Assembly (NCBI GenBank): GCA_027919835.1
Contig: JANVFP010000016.1
Location: 496,001 to 560,000, forward strand
Direction of reading: 5' to 3'
DNA length: 64,000 nucleotides
Origin: Lentinula raphanica
Lineage: Eukaryota > Basidiomycota > Agaricomycetes > Agaricales > Omphalotaceae
Position 1 is the first letter of the stretch. Every line of letters begins with the position of its first letter. Made by a program: the position numbers and the translations under genes. Below are positions 31,622-42,540 of the stretch, piece after piece. The notes beneath the pieces are model-generated. The model ran no database searches. It saw only the letters and a program-made list of their open reading frames with translations, and was not told where the DNA came from.

Positions 31622-32924
31622 CGAGCAAGGGGAAGAAAGAAAAATTGTTCGAGCTTCGTTCGATCTCCATCTTTTATGTGTTCATCAGAGCGCAGTGCAT
31701 AACTCTGAGTGAACCACTGCATTTCGAAGTGGCAAAAAGTGGTGGTTTTGATTGAATTGGGATAGAAAAATCATTCGGAAGCGTTGACTTCAATAAATCC
31801 CAAAATGGTTCTTGCTGTTATGTAATGCACCTGGCTCAAGTTCGTGAGCTTGCGCCACTCAGATCGCAGACTGGAAAGCGGGTTGAGGTTGGTTACGACT
31901 GAGTATTGAGGCTGTTTGCCTAATGATTGAATGTACAATTAGAACACAACGGGGGTTGTCTTGAACCTCGGGGTAAATTGTTACCATCAAGCTCAAGTTT
32001 GATGAAACGTCCTCCCGAATCTGCATCAGTGCGATTGTTGCTGAAGAATGACTCGTTTGCGACACGATCTTGTAAAAGCAAGCTGCCGCGAACGTTCGTG
32101 GTCCACGAACCACAATCGAGAAGGAGGATAAATGTTGTCTACCTTTCATCGAAAAACATTTTAGGGTTACAGTCATCAGCAGTCGAGAAATGAACCAGCA
32201 GACCACTCACAAGGCGTTTCCCTAATCGTTTTCACTCAAACTCTGGTTCAAAACAAGTCGTTCCTAGGCCCAAATTATATTCTATGACAACTGGGTATTC
32301 GTCTGTGGAGCAAGGTGTTGGTTTACCGTCAATAAAGCATAACCAGAGATCGAATTTCGAGCTGCTTCTGGCTTCGAGATATGTTTCAACTTCCACGTTT
32401 CCAATTCGTCGTCTATCACCGAGTCAAGGAGGATTCATGGAGAGCGTATTGAGCAGCGAGATGACGATATGTTGGACAGAGCTGAGTGGTTGAATCTGTG
32501 CATCGGCCTGGGGTTCCAGGGGTTCTAATTGCGAGTGAAGTGTACAGGCGATCTTGCTGAGTAGCAGCTGGATTCAGATATATCGAATCGAGCCATGACG
32601 AGCACATTGTATTCTACGCGTACTCGTATCCAACGAACGCGTGCTGTGGGAGGTGAAAAGAGGTGAAAGGACAATGATTCTGAAAGGAGAACGAGAAAGA
32701 CCGTTTCCCACGGAATGACAGCGCCGTGCGGCATGAGTTCAAGCGCTGAAGCTGAAGCGCTGAACGTTGGGCTTGTCATCCCACTATCTCCTTCATCTAT
32801 CAACATCCAAGAGCTGAAAGTGTACTGGTCAGTCTCCGCCTCGCTCAATTTGGTTATTCAATGAAAGTTTTTTGCAGATTGCTCTAGAAAGAATCAGTAC
32901 ACGCACACGATCACCACAAACGAA
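31622..32924. other. Unassigned region upstream of the UEV gene
   Basis: On the minus strand, 32848-32525 opens MSEAETDQYTFSSWMLIDE and several segments down to about 31860 are partly open (for example SKFDLWLCFIDGKPTPC near 32300). One frame has only three stops over about 600 nt. This could be a multi-exon gene or a decayed one. I could not find a splice model that keeps a single frame, and I recognise no domain. The promoter of the UEV gene lies at the right end. Confidence 0.3.
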
Positions 32925-33722
32925 ATGGCCAAAGGTCTGTAGATGATTTCTGCTGTACATCTGCTGCTTCTCTCTCGAGCAGTCGTCCTGTCTTTTCGTT
33001 GTCTCGTTGGCTGACTCTCAGATACTTCATGTATTCTTGCCCTCGCATCACTTTCATCGCTCTTTCCGGCTTTGTGTATCCAACGATCTGCGCCGCTTCT
33101 GTTCGACCTCATGCCATACAATCATCCGTGCAGTCCCAAGAAATTTCCGCCTGCTAGAAGAACTCGAGAGAGGAGAAAAAGGAATCGGTGATGGATCATG
33201 CTCGTACGGATTGGAAGATTCTGACGATTTGATGATGACGAACTGGACTGGGACAATTATTGGACCCGGACATGTGCGTTTTCTATGTTGCTGCTCTGTT
33301 CGTTATACAATCCACCGCTCAACGGTGTTTCTATTACAGACTGTACACGAAAATCGTATCTACTCACTCAAGATCTCATGTGGTCCTAAATATCCGGATT
33401 CTCCGCCTGTGATACAGTTCATCAGCAAAGTGAACCTACCATTCGTCGATCAGGTGGGACGATTTGTCTATATCTCGAACGTATTCGCTGATGTACACCT
33501 CCCACCTACTCAGACAAATGGTCAAGTAGATCCTTCCAAGCTCACTGTCCTTCGTGAGTGGCATCGGGATAAGACTCTCGAAACGTTGCTGGTTGAGATG
33601 CGAAGGTGAGTCTTACTGATGAATCGGGCCACTCGTGTATACAAATTGATTGTCTGAACAGGGAAATGGCTTCGTTCAATAATAGGAAACTTCCTCAACC
33701 ACCAGAAGGGTCGACGTTTTGA
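32925..33722 (+). CDS. MMS2: Ubiquitin-conjugating enzyme variant, MMS2/UEV type
   Basis: Five exons (32925-32934, 33134-33273, 33340-33453, 33514-33605, 33662-33722) encode about 138 residues. The sequence reads [57 protein letters not shown], then [11 protein letters not shown] at the C-terminus. This is the UEV fold. The active-site cysteine of true E2 enzymes is absent, as the family requires. With Ubc13 it forms the E2 that builds Lys63-linked ubiquitin chains in error-free post-replication repair. The first coding exon is only 10 nt and intron 1 is 199 nt, the longest in the gene. Identification is secure. Confidence 0.95.
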
Positions 33723-34062
33723 GCTACAGTTCCTACGCATTCCAACGGTTTGGAACACGAAGGCTGTTCGATTTTGACAGCAGACAAGGGTGTATGATAT
33801 AATAAGCACACAATTGACTTCATTTCCATCTTCTTTTTGAAGTTTAGGGCCTTTTTCACTTGATTTCTTCACTTGAGCATGTTTGACCGAGAGGTTGACT
33901 CTCAGCACCATTAACCCAAAGGAAACTATCATTGTGCATAATCAAGTCTATCATCCTACGCCAGTAAGCGAATTGGCACGGGTGTATGATTCGAAAGACA
34001 TCGTAAAAGCTCAGAAGCCGAAAGTATTTGAGCAATCGTAGTACAACAGCCTACATAATGAA
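33723..34062. other. Convergent intergenic region
   Basis: This holds the 3' ends of the UEV gene and the SRPBCC-like gene. Nothing else is seen. Confidence 0.5.
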
Positions 34063-34737
34063 CTAGCGGTGGTCGTCGTCAAACAGGCTCTGATACAGCT
34101 CCATATGTTCCCTATGTACCTTTGGAGCGAGATACTTGAGCAAGAAGGACAACACGAAAGGACATGAACCCCAAACAGTCTCTTTGACCTCCGTACCCAA
34201 CTTTCCTGGACTGTCGTCGTCAGTGTCACGACCATCCGCGGTGGGAGGTGAAATCACAATCTCGCGAAAAGTCCGTAACTTGATCTCGCGTATTCCCTGC
34301 GCCGCAACTCCACTTTCGAACAACACCACCTTGGCGTCTTTATCGACGATTTGCGCGCCAGAGACGGATAGAGGTCGGTTGATCAGTCCGAATAGGATGG
34401 GAACGGTACCGGAAAACTCGAAATGCGTTCGTGAAAAGGGTTGCATATCTTCTGCATCATGATGATGACTGGCCATGGAAGCATCTTGGTCTTCGGACGA
34501 TGATTTCGGTGGCAGCTCGCGTGGTCTAGGACAATTTTCTGGTACAGTGTAGCCATGCTTCAAAGAGGAGAGGATGTTTCTAGGAAGACACACGACGTCG
34601 GATGGGAGAAGAGAGAATTCTTGGGCTTCTGGGGTCAGTTTCTGAAGTCGCTCCATCTGGTCTGCATCAGAGAGCACGGAGAAAACGCGGTCGAGTGGAT
34701 ACGGGAGTATCACAGAATGGGTCATTGAGAAAGACAT
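34063..34737 (-). CDS. SRPBCC-like hypothetical protein, 224 aa
   Basis: This single-exon ORF starts MSFSMTHSVILPYPLDRVFS. A strand-helix opening with FSVLSDADQMERLQKL and a later FEFSGTVPILFGL are in the style of START/Bet v 1/polyketide-cyclase-like (SRPBCC) proteins, which hold a hydrophobic ligand. A loop of Ser, Asp and His (SSSEDQDASMASHHHDAED) interrupts the middle. The C-terminus ends in a helix (KVHREHMELYQSLFDDDHR). There is no signal peptide or membrane segment. The fold assignment rests on pattern only, and the substrate is unknown. It is convergent with the UEV gene. Confidence 0.7.
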   Translation of the reverse strand: MSFSMTHSVILPYPLDRVFSVLSDADQMERLQKLTPEAQEFSLLPSDVVCLPRNILSSLKHGYTVPENCPRPRELPPKSSSEDQDASMASHHHDAEDMQPFSRTHFEFSGTVPILFGLINRPLSVSGAQIVDKDAKVVLFESGVAAQGIREIKLRTFREIVISPPTADGRDTDDDSPGKLGTEVKETVWGSCPFVLSFLLKYLAPKVHREHMELYQSLFDDDHR

Positions 34738-35361
34738 CGTGGATGGAAACGAATTGGTAGGAGGTGCTCGGAGTATAATTATTGGTACACTTATGTTGGT
34801 GAATCGTGATGATGGTCAGGAAGAACAAAGTGAGTTACTATTAGCGCGCTTGCCGTTAACGTTATAACGTTAGACTCTCATGATCAGTAGTGAGTCTTGA
34901 AAGGTCTTGAAGTGAAGCTCAGTGGCTACTAGAGGCTTTTTGTGACCCGTGCTTGCATTTTTCGGGGGAGAGAGATTGTAACCGTCTGGACTCTGCATTA
35001 TCCTGCGCCAGAGCGAACAGTAAGAAGAAGAATGGGACTCGGTCGCTGGTCAAATTTTCAAGCAGAGAGCACCTCATGGTTGGACAATCATAGAGTTATA
35101 AAGGCCTGAACTGCGTAGGAGACACTGACTTCGTCCAGTCCAGTCATGTTCCAACAACTAGGCCTCGGTCCTCTTCACCATGACTATCAGTCTCCGCACA
35201 GAAAAAGGTTGCAAATATTTCACACTCGCCATGAGGTTGCGACCTTCGTGAACCTATATTTCAACATTCAGAAATCTTGTTCTCGTAGACGAAATTACAT
35301 ATATATACTCGCCAATTACACCTGGGTTTTCCACGAACGGAAACCCCTCCACAACCTCTTC
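34738..35361. other. Intergenic region
   Basis: This holds the promoter of the SRPBCC-like gene and the 3' flank of B3. Only short chance frames are seen. Confidence 0.45.
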
Positions 35362-36719
35362 TCAGGATGAACCTTCCTGCTTGCTTTGCGTCGGGGCCTT
35401 CAACAACTTCGCTTGCTCCCGTCTCGCTTTGGACCCCCGAAGCATCTTGGCCCGGTTCGCCCAGTAGAATTTGCGCTGCGCCGCCGCGTGGGATCTCTGA
35501 TTGGACTGCAGGCGTTCACGCTGGATAACCCTTGAATCTGGGTTCTGCCTAAGCTTCTGTCGGTATTGGCGATCACGTTCCCGTCGAAGCCCCTTCTTCG
35601 CCTCCAGAGACGCCACGTTCTTTGCAACCGTTTGTTTCCAGTGTTGCCATGTCTCTTCTGTGATCGCTGTAGAGGGCTCGTCCAATCCAGAAGGTGTAGC
35701 ACGCAGAAGTGTCATGAGTTTGTGGATGTATGCCCAATGGTCAAAGTATGCAGGCGTTTTCAAGTTCATATCGATCCCCACGTCCTTCTTCATAGCATCA
35801 AGCCAAGTTCTCATGGTATCTTTGTCCAAAGTTTCCACGAGTTTGTCGACCTGGTGAAGAAATCCATCTCTTGTCCCGACGTTCGCAAAGGTAGCGTTAC
35901 CTATAGGCACTGCAGGCGAAGGTTTGCTAACACTGTCCCCTGCCAATTCTGAACCCAGACAGTAAGGGTGAGTACCGATTTTGAGGCAGGCCTTCCCGGA
36001 TAGTCTGTCGCCGTTGCTATAGTATAACTTGACAAACGAGACTTCTAATTTTCAAATTTTGATCAATGCATGTTCGAGGACTAGGGTTATACTCACCGTC
36101 TTTTTGCGTCCGCCATGAAAGCCATGTTGCCTGATCTATCTTGGTTGACTTCTCAGCAATTCTCAGTTTCTCCAGCCATAAATACATGGTTTCTTGCGTG
36201 ATCATGCTGAACATGTCGAGAAGCTTCATGGTCGCATTGACATGTTGCCAAGTTTGAAAGGCGATGTTCTTCTTCCCCGATTCAAGTTCCTGCTCTCCCT
36301 CCTGCGCTCCCTCCTGCTTTCTCTCCTGCTCTCCTATGCGTACATGGTTGTGAAACCATGTCCTTTGGCCGTGACTCTCGAAATAAGCATGACCAAGGAA
36401 CACTGAGGTCGATGAGTCCGGTTGACTTGGACATGGGGGGAAAAAGCAGAAAAATTCGACGTCGACGGTCAGAGATAGTCCCATATCCCCGTCGTTGGTG
36501 TAGAAGGCCGAAAGGGAAATTTCTGAATTCCAATACAATCAATTCATGCAACGCCAAGATCACCTTTCCAGACTTACCTTCCTTGATACGACCACGCGCC
36601 GGATCGACTGCAACCACATCAATAAAAGACAAGTAGACGACGAGAAGGAGAGCAGAGAGCAGGCGAAATGATGGTCTAGAGGCACGTAGGACTCGTCTAC
36701 CCAGGAATAAAAGTAGCAT
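35362..36719 (-). CDS. Family B protein B3
   Basis: Exons 36719-36578, 36522-36097 and 36044-35362 give 416 residues with two phase-1 introns, as in the other copies. The start is MLLLFLGRRVLRASRPSF, followed by a hydrophobic run (LLSALLLVVYLSFIDVVAV). Repeat 1 contains VFLGHAYFESHGQRTWF, FQTWQHVNATMKLLDM and ITQETMYLWLEKL. Repeat 2 contains PIGNATFANVGTRDGF, FDHWAYIHKLMTLL and ITEETWQHWKQT. The tail is the longest in the family and very basic (GLRRERDRQYRQKLRQNPD, RAKMLRGSKARREQAKLLK). The frame is intact. It lies on the opposite strand to B1, B2 and B4, 8.4 kb from B2. Confidence 0.8.
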
Positions 36720-37227
36720 GTGTAGTTTCGGCGAGTGAATGAAAAGATTTCTATTGAAACTGGAAATGGCCAGCAAATCCAGTTTAGTCCCAGCCTACTA
36801 CAGCCATCGATGAGTAGTATAAGCCAAAAGTAGTCGTTGGTCACTTACCAGTGGAGCTCTTGATAGAACGGAAGAAACAAGAGATGTCTTGCGAAAAACC
36901 GAATAATTTTAAATGATAAATTCCTCATAGTGGCTGTGCCATTCGTCGCTTCTGCGCTCTGCACTGCTCGGCAGGCATGATACATGTAGGAATGACTAGT
37001 ATCAGCTGTTATCTCCACATCTTCCCATATGAATGTGTTCGACCTCATCCTTGTTGCAAAAGGCCCCATAAGTCGGCTTGATCTCTTTCTCATATACCAT
37101 AGCAGACGTTTGCCGTTTCATGCGAAAAGTTTATGCCTTTGCGGTCGCAAGTCCATACAAGAAGAATCCAGATGAAATTATGAAGACACAGATCATCGGG
37201 TATAAGAGATTCCAGCTTACTCGCGCT
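36720..37227. promoter_or_regulatory. Leader and promoter of B3
   Basis: The UTR intron lies at 36760-36848 (minus). The exon just outside it contains agctccactg, shared with the other B copies. Beyond about 36900 the similarity fades. Confidence 0.5.
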
Positions 37228-38511
37228 TCAGTCCTCCTCCTCTTCCTCTTCACTATGATCATCATCATTCCCAAGGCCCAGACTCTGTAGATGAACTGTC
37301 ATTGACAAATTCTGCTTCGCGCCCTCAACTAGTTGTTGGGCCATCGTAATGTTCTGAACACGAGCACGAATGATAGGTAAACATGCCTGGAAGACAGGAG
37401 CAATTTGGGATCGGGCAGCGGCTGATTGCGACAGGGAGCCGGATAGATCAGAGGGACTGTTGTCCTCGGATTCAAAAGCAGCCTGAGTGTTAGAGGAGGA
37501 TTCGTTCGGTGAATCGGAGGCTGCAAATTGCTGTCCGGGGGAAGATTCGGTAGCCGAGCTAGTGGTTGCTACAGTTAATCGTAAAATAGCAGATTCAAGC
37601 TCGAAGGTCTCCATTTGTAACGCTCCTATGAAGAGGATGAAGTTTTTGTTAAGTTAATGGCTGTTAGATGAAAAGAAGACAGACCTAATCTATCAAGGAC
37701 ATCGTTGTATTCCCGCAATGGCACCATTATGTCCACCGTATCAAAGTCTATACTGTCCAGGTCTTGCGAAGCGATACGAAGAGCTTCCGCCTCCAGATCG
37801 GCGCAGGCGTTTCCATGCGAAAGGAAGGTTTGCATGATTTTGGGAGCATCTTTAGCAAACTACGGAATATTTCGTAAGTTAGCTATGAAGAGCGTGGAAC
37901 GTGTTACTGACTTTATCCGAGGAGAGCTCCCCATAGAATTCGATTAACCGTTCCGCCTCAGAACGTGTGCGCTCGTCAGACAAGTTAGCCTCTTGTGCAT
38001 CGAGTGCGTCCGAGCGAGCTTGGATATCTTTCTACGTTGAGAAGGGTTCAGATATTATTTAAGGTGGACATCGCGTCAAACACGAGAATACCTTAGCCTT
38101 CTCTTCTGCTTCATTGAAACACGCATCCAACGTAGAGGCCATGTGCATCCATGGGTATTGCTGAGCCGCAACTTGCAGCGGATCTGAGGTTGTATTCAAA
38201 GTCGAATCGTCGGAAGACGGGTTTGAAGTCTGGATACGGTGGTGTGAGATTTGCGAATTGGGGATATGATAATGGTCTCATTTGCCGTTGTAGCGGTCAG
38301 CTGAGGGTCTTCTGTTTTCTGTTTGACATTCAAAGTAACTTGCGTTCGGGAGACCAAAGTTACTTTGGGAAGTTCTGCAGCACCAGGTAAATTAACATGA
38401 GCCTTCTCCGTGTCCCGAGAGCTGCCTGTTATCGATTCAGCGAGGCAAGGCATATATTTTGCATTCTAGAAGAGTACCAGAGGCTGAAGATGATGATGGG
38501 TTTGTGGACAT
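37228..38511 (-). CDS. Coiled-coil protein of unknown function
   Basis: The best model starts at 38511 (MSTNPSSSSASG) and reaches a stop at 37228. The upstream exons are short and uncertain. The core is well supported: QYPWMHMASTLDACFNEAE, KDIQARSDALDAQEANLSD, RTRSEAERLIEFYGELSSD, DAPKIMQTFLSHGNACADL, VPLREYNDVLDRLG and ALQMETFELESAILRL, joined by three GT-AG introns. The sequence is helical with heptad-like spacing and many acidic residues. The C-terminus has a short helix region (QIAPVFQACLPIIRARVQ) and ends in an acidic run (SEEEEEED). It could belong to a cytoskeletal, kinetochore or tethering complex, but I cannot name one. It is divergent from the acyltransferase gene. Confidence 0.65.
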
Positions 38512-38739
38512 TTTTTGTAATTGGAGATGAACGTTGTCGTTGAAGAAGGGCGGCCGAAGACCATGAGAAAATTCAAAGTCCGAATTCTTTGTAAACCCGA
38601 TTTAACTTTCTTTGACTTCCTCCCATCGAGCACTCGAAAGAGTGTCCTAGGCCACACTGCTGGCCGTGTCGAAGGCAATAACTCAGCACGCTATAGACGA
38701 CAATACATTACACGATACCACCCTCTTGCCACGACAGCC
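38512..38739. promoter_or_regulatory. Divergent promoter, coiled-coil / acyltransferase genes
   Basis: Only 228 bp separate the two start codons. The acyltransferase frame is open upstream of its start, but I place that stretch in the leader because the conserved N-terminus begins at MSFLL. Confidence 0.45.
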
Positions 38740-39980
38740 ATGTCTTTCTTGCTTTCAATCTTCAAGCCAATTGCTTACATCTCTCTTCCATTCATTCTCG
38801 TACGAACCGCTGTGGCGTCTTCACCAAAGGGACTCTACTACTTCCGACGAGGCCTCTATCTCGGATGCATGATGACCATTGCGACATGGGGTATTGTAGT
38901 AGCCGCGACCATGTCGGTAACCGGATATCGATACGACGTGAATTGGGTCATTGCTAGGACCTTCTACGCTGTGGCCGGCGCCGTGATGGACATCAAAGTA
39001 GAGGTAGAAGGAGAGGAACATATGTTGACGAGACCAGCAGTCTTGCTGAGCAATCATCAGACCATGCTCGATATCTTGTTTGTGGGCAGGTGGGTTTGAA
39101 CGCGTATGAACTGTCTGGCTGTGACTGATGTAGCTCAGGATGATGCCCAAGAGGACGTCCATCTTGTCCAAAAAATCGTTACAGTATACGCCTCTTGGTC
39201 CGTTCATGATCATGTCCGGTGCCGTCTTTATCGACCGTGGAAACAATGCTCGAGCAGTTCGCTCATTAGAAGCAGCCGGACAACTCATGAAGGATCGTAA
39301 AATTTCAATATGGATATACCCTGAAGGGACCCGACATCTGTCGAAAGAGCCGGATTTGCTGCCTTTCAAGAAGGGAGCGTTTCACTTGGCCCTTCAATCT
39401 GGCATTCCCATTGTACCCATCGTTACAGAAAATTACTGGCGTATTTATCGGGAAGGGTTTTTTGGAACTGGCGTTGTAAAGATCCGTGGTATGTTCCTTG
39501 AATTTCCGCTATGATCCCCGCCTAAGATCATGCTATTCTTCCTCTTGTATGAATTCCGTTCTAATTCTCCCCGCAGTGCTTCCTCCGATCTCAACAGAAG
39601 GACTTACCAACAACGATGTCCCTGAGCTCGCCGAAAGAGTCCGTGATCAGATGCTCAATGCTTTACGCGACATTTCCGTCAAAGTTGAAAAACAAGCACC
39701 TGCTGAGCAGCCACGAGGTCTACAACCGACGTTCCCCAATGAATTCCAAAGCGACCCTTCCTCATCATTGTCATCGCCCAATATCGTCGAAGTCGAGGAT
39801 GCCTCTAGTTCGGTGCCAGATGTTCACCCGGAGCAGATATTGGAAGCTACGAGGACCAGCTCCGTAGTTTCTATCTCATCATCCGATTCAAATCACGTAG
39901 AACAACGATCAGAGCCTAGTGAAAATGGGACGGAAACCGAGGAGGACGAAGGGATGGTTCTTGTAGGAAGACCAACGTAG
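38740..39980 (+). CDS. 1-acylglycerol-3-phosphate acyltransferase (PlsC family)
   Basis: Exons 38740-39089, 39139-39488 and 39577-39980. Two N-terminal membrane segments precede the acyltransferase motifs: NHQTMLD (the catalytic NHX4D), FIDRGNNARAV, YPEGTR and GIPIVPIV. The enzyme makes phosphatidic acid from lysophosphatidic acid in the ER or lipid droplet membrane, a step in phospholipid and triacylglycerol synthesis (Slc1-type in yeast). The C-terminal 100 residues are Ser/Glu-rich and disordered (SSVVSISSSDS, ETEEDEGM), an extension beyond the usual length of about 300. All motif residues are present. Confidence 0.93.
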
Positions 39981-40384
39981 AAAGGCAGAAACTAATTCTG
40001 CCTCTAGTGGTTGCTTTTCTCTGGATATATAAGGTCATTTTACGTTTACACCCTTAATGGGCGCTTGACAAATCGATGAGCGTCTTGGGCTTGATATAGT
40101 CAAGTGCGGCAGTATATACCTGAAGTAGAAACTGGACACTGAGTACACTGGACCATTTCTGCTTCGAAAGGATACAACCCCGATGAATTGGCACAAAAAA
40201 AGTCCGAAACGTTTGTGCTCACGGTTGCTTACGATCCTCGGATAATTCAAACCTTCAACAAATTTCACTTGCCAACGTTCCGCGCTATATATAAGGGTTC
40301 GAGGTATTTTGAAATCCCTGGCTTCTTTCCCTCTCCCCTTTACGAACAATCAACCAAAACCTGTCTAGTCACTCTTTCAATAAC
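39981..40384. other. Intergenic region
   Basis: This is 3' UTR of the acyltransferase and promoter of the phosphodiesterase. No feature is recognised. Confidence 0.45.
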
Positions 40385-41887
40385 ATGCGCTCCGCTTCAG
40401 AAAGAGTTCTACCTGGTAAGTCTCGTCCTGAGGTTCGAGTTGAGTTTGACCACTTACAACGGTTCTCATCATAGACTGCTGGGGCCATCGCGGTGTAAGC
40501 TCAGACTCAAAGCAACGAACTCGAACGATTCTAAAATTGAACCAGGCTTCCGCCTCATTCCCCGAAAACACGCTCGCCAGCTTTGAAGCCGCTATCCGAG
40601 ATGGCGCTGAAGGCATCGAGAGTGGTATTTGATAGCGTTGGCGTTTCTGCCGTTTGCATTCCATAACACTGCTAGCAGACGTACACGTATCATCAGACGA
40701 TGTAGTCGTTATGTTCCATGATCCCGGTGCGTTATTTTTTCTCTCCTTATCATGCTTCATACATCAGTCAGCTAACCCCCGGTATTTTGATGCTGCCTCA
40801 GATTTGTCCAGGACCACGGATTCAACTGGTGTGTCATTGCGCCTACTTTATATCGCATGCGGGGAAACTTAAGTTAATCAATGCTCCTCCCACTTCTTTC
40901 TCATAGGTGCTATCAAAGATCGAACGTGGTATGGTGAAAACGGTATGGAGCACGTTCGAACTGTGAAGGAACCCAGACAAGCCATTCCTACATTCTCCGA
41001 GACAATCACATTGCTGATGAAGGCAAGTACTGCCCCTTATCGTTTCAGGGAGCTGATCTGTTATTTCGCATGCTTTCTCCTTTCTACCCGCTCATAGCCC
41101 GAAAACCAACATGTGAAATTTAACGTTGATGTGAAGCCCCAAAACAACCCACGGAGACTGTTCAGCCTCATGCATAAGATAATTTCGGTGCAGTCGGATT
41201 GGGAGACGAAGCTTGCTCCGCGATTGGTGCTTGGTCTCTGGCACCCTAGTTTCATCACGGCTGCGAAAGAGACTCTTCCATATCTGACAAGATCCTTCAT
41301 TGGTATCAGTCCTTCGCTGGCTCGAACATATTTCTGGAACCATTGTGATTGTTTCTCCATGTCATTCGCGGTCTTGGCAACATCAGATGGGGAAAAGTAA
41401 GTCTCTGGGGGCGTCGGCGTTCACGGGTAAATCTCATATCTTTCCTAGGTTTAGAAAAGAGTGTCAAGATGCGGGAAAGAAGTTGATGGTATGGACGGTG
41501 AATAAACCTGAACATATGATGGAGGTAATTATATCCAGTTTGCTATATCCTGATACAGTTTCACCGACAAACTTTCCTCTCTAGGCCGTTCGATGGGGAG
41601 TTGATTGTATTCTTACCGACGTAACCAGGACATGGCTCGATATGAGGTCCGCTCTGTATGGTATGTCCTATAAACTTCGTCATCTTTCCACTTCGTTTCG
41701 GCTCAACTTGTCCTCAGCGGATTACGAAAACGTTGGTTTACGATATGGCAGGATTTTCCTGTGGACGACGTTGGATTACTGGACGCCCATACAATTGTTT
41801 CGACAGAGCGTCGAGTTCAAACGTTTGCAATCCATTGCTGGACCGTTTGCGATCGGCACACCGGTTACTGTCAGTGCGGCTGCCTGA
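40385..41887 (+). CDS. Glycerophosphodiester phosphodiesterase (Pgc1-like)
   Basis: The start MRSASERVLP is followed across introns by CWGHRGASASFPENTLASF, EAAIRDGAEGIESDVHVSSD and VVVMFHDPDLSRTTD. These are the GDPD catalytic residues: the His of HRG, the Glu of PENT, the Glu/Asp pair and the second His. Later landmarks are VKFNVDVKPQNN and VWTVNKPEHM, then CILTDVTRTWL. Closest in layout is yeast Pgc1, a phosphatidylglycerol phospholipase C. A hydrophobic C-terminus follows (AGPFAIGTPVTVSAAA). The intron at 41023-41097 begins GC (aag|gcaagt). The others are GT-AG. The enzyme would act on cellular lipids at mitochondria or droplets; the substrate is inferred from similarity. Confidence 0.92.
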
Positions 41888-42158
41888 CAAGACGCTGCAC
41901 AGGCCATTCCGACCATGATTAATACTTGATCTCATACTTAGACGTACAGTTGTTTCTGTGCTGTAATAGAAGAATGAATAACCACATTAGTTGATTACAT
42001 TGGGGACTGTGCAAACTATAAGATATTGAATGGAGACCAAGGTCCAAGGCAAACGCTTCGAAAGAAACCATAGTACCATTTCTCATATAGGTTTTTGAGA
42101 CGTCTTTCATAGCTTCTCAACCTTACTTGGCCTTGTCCTAAATCCAATAACTCAATAA
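41888..42158. other. Intergenic region before the nested insertion
   Basis: This is the 3' flank of the phosphodiesterase gene. No feature is seen. Confidence 0.4.
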
Positions 42159-42237
42159 CACTGCGGGGATGAGCCCGTATTCTCGTCCCGAAAAGTGTGT
42201 GATTATGCCGGGAAAATGTACAAATTTCTACTGATTG

Positions 42238-42540
42238 TAATAAGAATCCAGCCCGGCTATAACAGATATAAGAGTTAATTCTCTACTTGACGGTACAAGC
42301 TCATTACCTATAACAGATATAAGAGTTAATCTAAGTTGTAGCTATTAGTATCCATGCATATAACGATGAAAATAAAGATACTCACTCTCTACTTGACGGT
42401 ACAAGCTAGAGAGTGAGATGGCTTCCATGAGGCTTATATAAGTTCCGCGGAACCAAACACGACCATACGCGATACGCCACCCATCACGTTATCGCATTCC
42501 TAACTCCGTATCGTCGTCTCCAGACTCTGCCTTTCTAACA
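42238..42540 (-). repeat. 3' LTR of the copia element (left)
   Basis: This 303-bp LTR is nearly identical to that at 47015-47317; by eye I find three substitutions (c/a in gcccggct, t/g in gaaaataaag, c/t in ttccatgagg). In the element's orientation it runs TGTTAG...TTATTA. It contains a tandem motif (ctacttgacggtacaagct, twice) and a TATA-like ttatataag. Confidence 0.93.

Noticed and set aside
38521..38739. A 5' extension of the acyltransferase ORF
   Set aside because: The usual N-terminus of the family begins near MSFLLSIF, and the extension would fill the shared promoter.
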